Assembly: GCA_900551535.1 (NCBI GenBank)
Contig: URWJ01000089.1
Location: forward strand, 1-6,272
DNA: 6,272 bases
Direction of reading: 5' to 3'
DNA from: an uncultured Granulicatella sp.
GTDB lineage: Bacteria > Bacillota > Bacilli > Lactobacillales > Aerococcaceae
Positions within the stretch are counted from its first letter, which is position 1. Each line of letters starts with the position of its first letter. Below the pieces are notes generated by a model, which saw only the letters and a program-made list of their open reading frames with translations, ran no database searches and was not told the origin of the DNA. Of this stretch, positions 1 through 4,996 are shown in pieces. A program made the position numbers and the translations under genes.

Positions 1-2096
1 GGCAACTCGTATTAAACCCGAATCAATTGAAAGTGAATGGGGATTTGGTAACGGGAACTGCAACGCTGGAAGCTGGAACGAAGCACGAGAAAGTCTTTTT
101 CTACTATTTGCTAGAGTCGGAATCTGAGCAACAAGCCTTCTTGCAGTTGCATGAAGTAGTCCGAGTTACGGTGGACGGGACTATAGAAGAAATAGAGCAT
201 GCACGCAATAAAGGGAACTTCGATGCGAAAAACTATTATCTGAGTCTTGGTGTGCTGCACGCTTTGAAGGTTGAGCGATTGAATTCCAGTATGAAGCCAG
301 TCCCAGGGTTCTGGAGCTTTGTGGAACATCTTCGCTCTTGGTTGTTGCAAGTGGTACGTTCTCAAAAAGACAGCCGCATTAAACAATATACGCTTGCCTT
401 ACTCTTAGCGGACCGAAGTGGATTTAGCGAAGAAGAGTGGGAACAATACAAGCAACTGGGCCTCTTGCATCTCTTAGCGATTTCGGGATTACATATCTCC
501 TTAATGGTCGCTTGCATCGAACGGCTCTCTTGGCGAAGCGGCATTACTAGAGAGAAAACGCGGGGCTTACTGGTGCTTTTTGTAGTGCTCTACGGATTAG
601 TGATTGGTTGGAATATTAGCGGTACTCGTGCTATTGGAATGGTGTTGTTAGGCGTCTTATCCAAACCGTTCATCAAGAAACGGGCAAGCATGCAGATGGA
701 CTGCTTACTCTGGATGGCGATAGCGTCTATTCTGGTTTGGCCAGGGATTCTTTTAAATGTAGCCTTTCAACTAAGTTATGGATTAACGGCCATTATTATT
801 TTTCTCTCGAAATGGCAACGCGCTATCTTACCACGCATTCGTGCCAATGTGTGGGTACCGATTGGGATGAGTCTTGTCGCATTGCCGCTTGTTTGCCAGT
901 ATTTCTTTTATTGGAATATACTTAGTATTTTTTTAACCGCGCTTTTTTCGATGCTATTTGAAATGCTGCTATTTCCATTGCTAACAACCTATTTATTCGC
1001 AGTATTGTTAAGTTTTGCGCCTCTAATAGAAGTTCTAACAACGGTTGGAGAAGTGATTCTCTCTGGGGTCTCAAAGGTTCTTACCTTTTGTCAGCAGTTG
1101 TCGTTTACGAAATTCACGTTGGGGATTTGGGACAAGTGGGAAGTAGCTCTCTATCTAACAATTCTTATTACTATAGGAATTTTATTCGAGCGACGAAGGA
1201 TGACGATGAAAAAAGGCGTTCTTGGGGGATTAGCCATACTAGCGCTATTAATTGAAGTGCCGTATCACTGGGGAACAGAACTTGTGATGGTGGACGTTGG
1301 GCAAGGAGACTCCATCCTTCTTTTAGCACCGGGGTGGAATCAGGCGACGCTTATTGATACGGGAGGTCTCTCTGATTTTAAAAAGAAAGAGGCGTGGCGG
1401 CACAGGAAGAAAAAAGACCAAGGAATCACGACTGTTGTGCCAGCCTTGCAAGCAGAAGGCCTAGCAGAACTCTCGCAAGTCATGCTATCTCATGGGGACG
1501 AAGACCATGTTGGAAACTTAAAAGCCATCGCAAAGCACCTCACTATTCGGCAACTCATTATCGGGAAAGGAATGGAAACAATTCCACTGATGCAGGAGAT
1601 GAAGAAGAAGTATCCAAAGATTCAGTGGCGATTGGTGCTGGCAGGAGATGAATGGAAATGGAATGAGACGACTTGGAAGCTGCTATGGCCAAAAGATTTG
1701 TCTCATGCGGAAAACGAAGACTCAATACTGGCACTAGTGACAGTGATGAAGCAGACCATTCTTCTGACGGGAGATGCCTCAGAGAAGGTGGAAGAGGCTG
1801 TCGTTAAAGACAATCCACACTTGCAGTTCACTATCCTTAAAGCGGGGCATCACGGGAGCAGGACATCGAGTGGAGAGGCGCTGCTCAAACTTGTTCAGCC
1901 AAGGCTCGCGTTCATATCGTGTGGGAAGCACAATCACTATGGGCATCCCAGTCCAGAGACTTTGGAGCGCTTGAAAGCTACTGGTGCTATCATTTTCCGA
2001 ACGGACCAAGACGGGCAAATTCGGCTTCGGTTTACCCGCGAAAAATTAGAAGTCACAACGAGGCTTACGAAACGGAAAAAAGAATTGAAACAATAG
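1..2096 (+). CDS. comEC: ComEC/Rec2 DNA-uptake channel protein, 5'-truncated by window edge
   Basis: ComEC is the membrane channel that carries single-stranded DNA into the cytoplasm during natural transformation. The reading frame (codons from position 3, 697 residues visible) is open through the left edge, so a TTG at 27 is not the true start; roughly 50-70 N-terminal residues are probably missing. Domains in order: an OB-like soluble domain (about 40-270); the polytopic Competence domain, with the family motif GLLHLLAISGLHISLM from about 459 and many hydrophobic segments to about 1270; and a C-terminal metallo-beta-lactamase-like domain. In the last, MVDVGQGD (1287-1310), SHGDEDH (1488-1508), LTGD (D at 1773) and AGHHGS (HH at 1848-1853) are intact, so the proposed nuclease site looks functional. 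No frameshift is seen. comEA would be expected upstream. holA follows after 47 bp with no terminator between them. Family assignment is secure; actual competence of the host is not shown. Confidence 0.96.
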   Translation, partial: QLVLNPNQLKVNGDLVTGTATLEAGTKHEKVFFYYLLESESEQQAFLQLHEVVRVTVDGTIEEIEHARNKGNFDAKNYYLSLGVLHALKVERLNSSMKPVPGFWSFVEHLRSWLLQVVRSQKDSRIKQYTLALLLADRSGFSEEEWEQYKQLGLLHLLAISGLHISLMVACIERLSWRSGITREKTRGLLVLFVVLYGLVIGWNISGTRAIGMVLLGVLSKPFIKKRASMQMDCLLWMAIASILVWPGILLNVAFQLSYGLTAIIIFLSKWQRAILPRIRANVWVPIGMSLVALPLVCQYFFYWNILSIFLTALFSMLFEMLLFPLLTTYLFAVLLSFAPLIEVLTTVGEVILSGVSKVLTFCQQLSFTKFTLGIWDKWEVALYLTILITIGILFERRRMTMKKGVLGGLAILALLIEVPYHWGTELVMVDVGQGDSILLLAPGWNQATLIDTGGLSDFKKKEAWRHRKKKDQGITTVVPALQAEGLAELSQVMLSHGDEDHVGNLKAIAKHLTIRQLIIGKGMETIPLMQEMKKKYPKIQWRLVLAGDEWKWNETTWKLLWPKDLSHAENEDSILALVTVMKQTILLTGDASEKVEEAVVKDNPHLQFTILKAGHHGSRTSSGEALLKLVQPRLAFISCGKHNHYGHPSPETLERLKATGAIIFRTDQDGQIRLRFTREKLEVTTRLTKRKKELKQ

Positions 2097-2143
2097 ACAA
2101 AGACTCGTTTTCAAGATAAACTAAAACAACAGGAGGCGAAAAA

Positions 2144-3175
2144 ATGGAATTTGAGAAACAGCTCAATCGAATTAAAAAAGGGCAAGTCAGTCTGGTTTAT
2201 CTCGTTCAAGGGAAAGAACCGTACTTACAAGAGCTTGCGCGTAAAGTATTTTTGGACACCATTGTCGCTCCTGAAGATCAAGACTTGAACGTGGGACGAT
2301 TCAATATGGATGAAGTGTCCGTTCAAACCGCGGTTCAAGATGCCGAATCTGTGCCATTTTTTGGAGACCGCAGATTAGTCATGATTGATAATCCAACGTT
2401 TTTAACAGGGGAGAAGGAAAAGAAATCCATCGACCATCAGTTAGACCGACTCCAAGCGTATTTAGAAAATCCGATGGATAGTTCGGTGATGGTTTTCTTT
2501 GCGCCGTACGAAAAGTTGGACCAACGTAAGAAAATCGTGAAGCAGTTGAAGAAGGTTGCCGTTCTTCTGGATGCAAGCGAACTCTCAGAACGCGATGTGA
2601 GACAATACATCAAGGACTATTTACGTTCGCAACAATATGGCATTCAAGAAGAGGCGTTAAACACTTTACTCCTCAAGACACAATACTCGCTTACCACTTG
2701 TATGAAAGAGCTTGATAAATTAATGGTTGCCGAAATTGGAACGTATTCCATTCGACTTGAAACGGTCGAGGCGTTAGTGGCTAAAACCTTGGAACAAAGC
2801 ATCTTTGATTTTGGAGAAGCCATCCTGAACAAAGACAGCAAACGTGCCCTTCAAATTTATCATGACATGTTATTGCAAAAAGAAGACCCAATCAAAATGA
2901 ACGCGATTCTATTAGGCCAATTCCGCCTATTGCTTCAAGTGTCGTATTTGAAAAAAGCCGGCTACCAAGAACCCGAAATTCAAAAGACACTCGCGGTGCA
3001 CCCGTATCGCGTCAAACTCGCGCTGAACCAATGCCGCCGCTACGGAACACCATTATTGGAAGCAGCCTTCCAGCAATTAGTCGAAACCGAGTACGCATTG
3101 AAGACCAGCGTCGGCATCAAAGAAATGCAATTGGAATGGTTCATCCTCCAATTTTGCGGCCAAAGAACGTTATAA
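2144..3175 (+). CDS. holA: DNA polymerase III subunit delta (clamp loader)
   Basis: HolA is the delta subunit of the clamp-loader complex; it opens the beta sliding clamp so that it can be loaded on primed DNA at the replication fork. The 343-residue length is normal for the family. The ATG at 2144 follows an AGGAGG (2131-2136) with a 7-nt spacer, which fixes the start. Family signatures are VYLVQGKEPYLQ near residues 18-29 (the remnant of the nucleotide-binding loop; delta does not hydrolyse ATP), PFFGDRRLVMIDN at 71-83, an EQSIFDFGEAIL stretch near 217-228 after the lid domain, and LLGQFRLLLQ at 256-265 in the C-terminal collar domain. It lies just downstream of comEC on the same strand, the usual Firmicute arrangement, and is probably co-transcribed with it. 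No promoter of its own is obvious in the 47-bp gap. No anomalies are seen. Confidence 0.96.
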   Translation: MEFEKQLNRIKKGQVSLVYLVQGKEPYLQELARKVFLDTIVAPEDQDLNVGRFNMDEVSVQTAVQDAESVPFFGDRRLVMIDNPTFLTGEKEKKSIDHQLDRLQAYLENPMDSSVMVFFAPYEKLDQRKKIVKQLKKVAVLLDASELSERDVRQYIKDYLRSQQYGIQEEALNTLLLKTQYSLTTCMKELDKLMVAEIGTYSIRLETVEALVAKTLEQSIFDFGEAILNKDSKRALQIYHDMLLQKEDPIKMNAILLGQFRLLLQVSYLKKAGYQEPEIQKTLAVHPYRVKLALNQCRRYGTPLLEAAFQQLVETEYALKTSVGIKEMQLEWFILQFCGQRTL

Positions 3176-3188
3176 TTAGTCTGTTTGA

Positions 3189-3220
3189 AACGTCGATATC
3201 TTATTAAAGATTTCGGCGTT
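3189..3220 (+). terminator. Imperfect stem-loop after holA, possible weak terminator
   Basis: Two 14-nt arms (3189-3202 and 3207-3220) flank an ATTA loop. Twelve of 14 positions pair by Watson-Crick, one is a G-T wobble and one a T-T mismatch. It starts 13 bp after the holA stop. The arms are fairly AT-rich and no uninterrupted T-tract follows (GAGTCGTTTG comes next), so it is not a textbook intrinsic terminator. It may act as an mRNA 3'-end stabiliser or a weak terminator separating holA from the toxin-antitoxin operon. Confidence 0.45.
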
Positions 3221-3243
3221 GAGTCGTTTGTAAATAATTATCT

Positions 3244-3259
3244 AATTTTAATTAAAATT
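3244..3259. promoter_or_regulatory. 16-bp perfect AT palindrome upstream of TA promoter, candidate operator
   Basis: AATTTTAATTAAAATT is identical to its own reverse complement. It lies 4 bp upstream of the -35 box of the toxin-antitoxin promoter. RelB-type antitoxins bind palindromes at their own promoters, so an operator is plausible. An AT-rich UP element, or chance in AT-rich DNA, would look similar. Confidence 0.35.
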
Positions 3260-3263
3260 TGAG

Positions 3264-3291
3264 TTGAATTAATAATAATATGTGGTACAAT
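3264..3291 (+). promoter_or_regulatory. Promoter of the toxin-antitoxin operon
   Basis: A -35-like TTGAAT (3264-3269) and a -10 TACAAT (3286-3291) are separated by 16 bp. A TGn extension (TGG, 3283-3285) directly precedes the -10. Transcription would start near 3298, about 20 nt before the antitoxin ATG. This is the only convincing sigma-A-type promoter between holA and the antitoxin. Confidence 0.7.
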
Positions 3292-3300
3292 GTATATACA
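3291..3300. promoter_or_regulatory. TGTATATACA palindrome at the predicted TA start site, candidate operator
   Basis: This perfect 10-bp palindrome overlaps the last base of the -10 box and the predicted transcription start. With its flanks (CAA before, ATTG after) the symmetry continues imperfectly to 3288-3304. A repressor bound here would block RNA polymerase directly, as expected for toxin-antitoxin autoregulation. This is inference from position and symmetry only. Confidence 0.35.
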
Positions 3301-3317
3301 ATTGAGGAGGGGTTAAA

Positions 3318-3536
3318 ATGAGTACAATTTCATTACGTTTAAATAAAGAAGAAGAGCGCCTTTTTAAAAATTATGCAGACTTTACCGGAGAAGGATTAAC
3401 AACCCTATTAAAGAAAGCACTAACTGAAAAGATTGAAGAAGAATATGATTTACAAGCTGTAAAAGAGTACGAAAGTGCTAAAGCAAATGGAGAAGTTATA
3501 TTAGTTGACCATGAGGAATTCTGGGGAGACTTATAA
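3318..3536 (+). CDS. RelB-family (DUF6290-like) antitoxin
   Basis: This 72-residue protein looks like the antitoxin of a type II toxin-antitoxin pair: it would bind and neutralise the RelE-like toxin encoded next and repress the shared promoter. The N-terminus (STISLRLNKEEERLFKNYA, residues 2-20) has the pattern of a ribbon-helix-helix DNA-binding domain, a short basic beta-strand followed by helices. The middle (EKIEEEYDLQAVKEYE, about 38-53) is the charged helix typical of RelB/DUF6290 antitoxins. The acidic C-terminus (DHEEFWGDL, 64-72) would be the toxin-binding tail. AGGAGG at 3305-3310 sits 7 nt before the ATG, a strong site that favours antitoxin excess. The stop codon overlaps the toxin start by one nucleotide (TAATG), indicating translational coupling. 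The gene is AT-richer than comEC, holA and uvrB, which suggests acquisition. The family call is by pattern, without a database search. Confidence 0.85.
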   Translation: MSTISLRLNKEEERLFKNYADFTGEGLTTLLKKALTEKIEEEYDLQAVKEYESAKANGEVILVDHEEFWGDL

Positions 3537-3811
3537 TGAGGTACACACTTTCTTATGATGAACGTCTCAAAAAGAAAATTAAAAAATTAGATAATGGAAC
3601 CAAAGTAATCTTAAAAAAATGGATTGAAAAAAATTTGATGGACTGTGAAGAGCCTAGAAGCAAGGGGAAACCTCTGCGTGGAACTTTGTCAAAATATTGG
3701 AGATATAGAATTGGAGATTATAGATTAATTGTAGAAATCGAAGATGACCAATTAAAAATTATAGCATTTGAATTTGCTCATAGAAGCAGTGTTTACAAAT
3801 TTATGAAATAG
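3536..3811 (+). CDS. RelE/ParE-superfamily toxin, RelE-type
   Basis: This 91-residue protein resembles RelE toxins, ribosome-dependent ribonucleases that cut mRNA in the A site and stop translation when the antitoxin is lost. The start MRYTLSYDERLKKKIKKL matches the first strand and basic helix of the fold. GKPLRGTLSKYWRYRIGDYRLIV (44-66) matches the RelE core, with basic R56, R58 and R63 at positions that align by eye with E. coli RelE K52, K54 and R61. The C-terminus AHRSSVYKFM (81-90) carries the H/R...Y pattern, with Y87 at the place of the RelE catalytic tyrosine. An intact active site is therefore likely. There is no separate Shine-Dalgarno; translation is probably coupled to the antitoxin through the 1-nt overlap. 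The low GC matches the antitoxin. ParE-like gyrase poisoning is the main alternative, but the basic cluster and Y87 favour RelE-type nuclease activity. Confidence 0.85.
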   Translation: MRYTLSYDERLKKKIKKLDNGTKVILKKWIEKNLMDCEEPRSKGKPLRGTLSKYWRYRIGDYRLIVEIEDDQLKIIAFEFAHRSSVYKFMK

Positions 3812-3821
3812 GAGAAACCAA

Positions 3822-4097
3822 ATGGAATTATTAATTGTTATCATCGCTGTTGTTTTAGTAGCGGTAATCGCCTTTGCGTTCCGCACAAAGCCAAATACCA
3901 GCGGAGCGGTGGAACAAACACCATCAACACAAGAAAGTACACCAGTAGAAGAAGCGTACATCCCAGAAGAATTAGAAGAGTACTTACGCGAATTGAAACG
4001 CAATGGACAACCGATTAAAGCCATTCAAAAATTACGTAACGTAACAGGAATGAGCTTGTCAGAAGCTAAACAATTTGTCGACGACATTATCATTTAA
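3822..4097 (+). CDS. Small membrane-anchored protein with ribosomal L7/L12 C-terminal-like domain
   Basis: This 91-residue protein has three parts. Residues 2-20 form one hydrophobic helix followed by R21 and K23, consistent with a single membrane anchor and, by the positive-inside rule, a cytoplasmic C-terminus. Residues 24-47 are a Pro/Thr/Ser/Glu-rich linker. Residues 48-91 contain PIKAIQKLRNVTGMSLSEAK and FVDDI, which closely resemble the factor-binding helices of the L7/L12 C-terminal domain (the ATG-L-L-EAK pattern). It is not the ribosomal stalk protein: the N-terminal dimerisation domain is absent. Similar small proteins occur in Firmicutes, often annotated simply as L7/L12-like; their function is unknown to me. 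AGGAG at 3810-3814 overlaps the toxin stop codon and gives a 7-nt spacer, so it is probably co-transcribed with the toxin. Its base composition is less AT-rich than the toxin genes, so it may be an older resident downstream of an inserted module. Confidence 0.8.
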   Translation: MELLIVIIAVVLVAVIAFAFRTKPNTSGAVEQTPSTQESTPVEEAYIPEELEEYLRELKRNGQPIKAIQKLRNVTGMSLSEAKQFVDDIII

Positions 4098-4104
4098 CAA
4101 AAGC

Positions 4105-4154
4105 AGAGTGCCTGAGCAGGAGACTAAACACCTCCCTTGGGCACTCTTTTTTTT
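4105..4154 (+). terminator. Intrinsic terminator after the L12-like gene
   Basis: The arms AGAGTGCC (4105-4112) and GGCACTCT (4140-4147) pair perfectly over 8 bp, and the run of eight T residues (4147-4154) begins at the last stem base. The 27-nt interior can form a secondary GGAG/CTCC stem. It ends the promoter-antitoxin-toxin-L12-like transcript 8 nt after the last stop codon. Confidence 0.88.
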
Positions 4155-4233
4155 CGGCACCTTCGAATTTATAAGTTTTTTGCACCTTTTCGTTCCCCGG
4201 GCACTTTTTCTTTTTCCCCTCCGCCTTTGAATT
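4139..4233. repeat. T-rich imperfect direct repeats resembling terminator remnants
   Basis: A block at 4139-4169 (GGGCACT, T-run, CGGCACC, TTCGAATT) recurs imperfectly at 4199-4233 (GGGCACT, interrupted T-run, CTCCGCC, TTTGAATT). A further TGCACCTTTTCG lies between them near 4181-4192. The first copy includes the right arm and T-tail of the L12-like gene terminator. The others lack a pairing left arm and would not terminate alone. No coding potential is credible here. The pattern suggests past duplication of terminator 3' halves. Confidence 0.5.
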
Positions 4234-4343
4234 GATCGGGCTTCTTTTTTTATCTCTAATAATATACGCCTTACGGATAGCGCGTTAGAGTAGAACACAA
4301 ACGAAGAACTCCCTGGATTTCATCGTCATCATAATCGTGTTCC

Positions 4344-4406
4344 AGCAAGCAATGTGAATTACTGAGGGTTAGGGATTGATCTCTTACCCTCAGTTTGAAG
4401 CTTGCT
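4344..4406. other. Apical hairpin 1 of the inverted repeat
   Basis: AGCAAGC (4344-4350) pairs with GCTTGCT (4400-4406). Inside it, ACTGAGGGT (4361-4369) pairs with ACCCTCAGT (4386-4394), 9 of 9. Perfect nested pairing within the rod apex argues for a selected secondary structure rather than simple duplication debris. Confidence 0.75.
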
Positions 4407-4407
4407 A

Positions 4408-4430
4408 GACTTGAGACTTCGGCTCAAGTC
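4408..4430 (+). other. Apical hairpin 2 with UUCG tetraloop on the + strand
   Basis: GACTTGAG (4408-4415) pairs with CTCAAGTC (4423-4430), 8 of 8. With one bulged A (4416), C4417 and G4422 close a UUCG loop (4418-4421), the exceptionally stable cUUCGg tetraloop in RNA. The tetraloop exists only if the + strand is transcribed; on the other strand the loop reads CCGAAGT. Confidence 0.75.
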
Positions 4431-4532
4431 GGTGCAATGATTATGATAACGATGAAAAAATCCAGAGGAGTTCGAAGAAAGTGTTCTAATCTTTTCATTT
4501 GTTACCCGTAAGGCGTTCTTATTTCAGAGCAT

Positions 4533-4563
4533 AAAAAAAGAGCCCGAGATCAATTCTCAGGCT
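4533..4563 (-). terminator. Intrinsic terminator of rpsT
   Basis: Read on the minus strand, AGCCTGAGA (4563-4555), a 5-nt loop and TCTCGGGCT (4549-4541) form a 9-bp stem with one G-U wobble, followed one base later by seven T residues (4539-4533). It begins 5 nt after the rpsT stop codon. It lies wholly within the right arm of the long inverted repeat. Confidence 0.88.
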
Positions 4564-4568
4564 ACATA

Positions 4569-4823
4569 TTATTTGCTTAATTTTGCAGCAAGACGTGATT
4601 TATCACGAGAAGCTTTGTTTTTGTGGATTAATCCTTTAGAAGCAGCTCCGTCGATTGCTTTGTGAGCAGCACGTAATAATTCTTCAGCATTTTCAGCACC
4701 TTCAGCTACTGCAGCTTCAAATTTTTTGATAGCAGTACGCATAGCAGAAGTTTGAGAGTTGTTTGCTAGTGTTGACTTTTTGTTAGTACGAACACGTTTG
4801 ATTTGTGATGCGATATTTGGCAA
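4569..4823 (-). CDS. rpsT: 30S ribosomal protein S20
   Basis: S20 binds 16S rRNA early in assembly of the small ribosomal subunit. The 84-residue product (M)PNIASQIKRVRTNKKST... ending in AAKLSK has the family start PNIxSQxKRV, an Asn/Lys-rich N-terminal helix, the SAMRTAIKKFEAAV helix, and the conserved KAIDGAASKGLIHKNKASRDKSRL segment. The chosen start is TTG at 4823-4821, because GAGGGGTGA (4837-4829 on the minus strand) lies 5 nt upstream and because S20 proteins begin with MPNI. An in-frame ATG nine codons upstream (4850) lacks a Shine-Dalgarno and would add a non-conserved extension. E. coli rpsT also uses a UUG start and is translationally autoregulated; whether that holds here is unknown. 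It converges on the holA/toxin/L12-like transcript and is divergent from uvrB. Confidence 0.96.
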   Translation of the reverse strand: MPNIASQIKRVRTNKKSTLANNSQTSAMRTAIKKFEAAVAEGAENAEELLRAAHKAIDGAASKGLIHKNKASRDKSRLAAKLSK

Positions 4824-4828
4824 TGGGT

Positions 4829-4837
4829 TCACCCCTC
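4829..4837 (-). promoter_or_regulatory. rpsT ribosome binding site that decides the TTG start
   Basis: On the minus strand GAGGGGTGA differs by one base from the anti-16S-complementary GGAGGTGA-type site and is followed by a 5-nt spacer and TTG. The upstream in-frame ATG at 4850 has only AT-rich sequence (GATTATAC) before it. Confidence 0.8.
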
Positions 4838-4858
4838 TTTCATTTAACATGTATAATC

Positions 4859-4878
4859 ACTGATCAGTTGTTTCCAAC
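4859..4878 (-). promoter_or_regulatory. rpsT leader hairpin and palindrome
   Basis: On the minus strand the predicted leader starts with GTTG-GAAA-CAAC (4878-4867), a short stem closed by a GNRA-type GAAA tetraloop. This is followed by and overlaps ACTGATCAGT (4868-4859), a perfect 10-bp palindrome. Both lie in the roughly 56-nt untranslated leader between the predicted start site and the TTG. They could be part of an S20 autoregulatory site, but no known S20 leader motif is recognised. Confidence 0.35.
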
Positions 4879-4885
4879 ACGAACT

Positions 4886-4914
4886 ATTATACAAAAGTCC
4901 TACTTGAATTGCAA
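4886..4914 (-). promoter_or_regulatory. rpsT promoter
   Basis: On the minus strand a -35-like TTGCAA (4914-4909) and a consensus TATAAT (4891-4886) are separated by 17 bp. The predicted start is near 4879, giving a leader of about 56 nt before the TTG codon. Confidence 0.82.
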
Positions 4915-4966
4915 GCAAGGTATTGTGAAAGAACAAGACAGACAAACGGTAAAACTCCCGTAATGA

Positions 4967-4975
4967 TGGTATACT
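4967..4975 (+). promoter_or_regulatory. uvrB promoter, extended -10
   Basis: TGG-TATACT (4967-4975) is an extended -10 box 21 bp before the uvrB ATG. No good -35 hexamer is found 16-18 bp upstream (GGTAAA or similar), consistent with reliance on the TGn extension. No complete Gram-positive LexA box (GAACnnnnGTTC type) is visible nearby. Confidence 0.6.
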
Positions 4976-4996
4976 AGAAAAGAAAGAGGTGAAGTC

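Larger units (their letters stand above)
4223..4562. repeat. 340-bp long imperfect inverted repeat; candidate structured RNA or palindromic element
   Basis: The arms run from about 4223-4336 and 4439-4562. Pairing blocks from outside in are: GAATTGATC 4229-4237 with 4548-4556; GGGCT and a T7 tract (4238-4251) with A7 and AGCCC (4533-4545); ACGCCTTACGG 4266-4276 with 4506-4516 (11 of 11); TAGAACAC 4291-4298 with 4481-4488 (8 of 8); GAACTCC 4306-4312 with 4467-4473; CTGGATTT 4313-4320 with 4458-4465; CATCGTCATCATAATC 4321-4336 with 4439-4454 (15 of 16). The apex (4337-4438) holds two further hairpins. No protein is encoded. The right arm contains the rpsT terminator. It could be a non-coding RNA, a long rpsT 3' UTR structure or a MITE-like palindrome; I do not recognise a known family. 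The inverted symmetry is certain; the function is unknown. Confidence 0.85.

Noticed and set aside
27..29. TTG at 27 as the start of comEC
   Set aside because: The frame is open to the left edge, no Shine-Dalgarno precedes it, and the N-terminal membrane part of ComEC would be missing.
4059..4298. 79-residue minus-strand ORF rich in Lys and Arg
   Set aside because: It is the reverse complement of T-rich terminator sequence, overlaps the end of the L12-like gene, has no Shine-Dalgarno, and its basic composition follows from the poly-T tract.
4223..4562. Identification of the rod as SRP RNA, tmRNA, RNase P RNA, 6S RNA, T-box or a retron msr-msd
   Set aside because: None of the diagnostic motifs of these families was found, there is no large central bubble typical of 6S RNA, and no reverse transcriptase gene is nearby.
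4223..4562. Insertion sequence with terminal inverted repeats
   Set aside because: There is no transposase or remnant between the arms and no clear target-site duplication at the edges. A non-autonomous palindromic element remains possible.
4824..4850. ATG at 4850 as the start of rpsT
   Set aside because: It has no ribosome binding site and adds nine residues not found in the S20 family; the TTG at 4823 has a good site and gives the conserved MPNI start.
4880..4884. CGAAC as a LexA/DinR box for uvrB
   Set aside because: Only one half-site is present, without the matching GTTCG at the right distance, and it sits nearer the rpsT start than the uvrB promoter.
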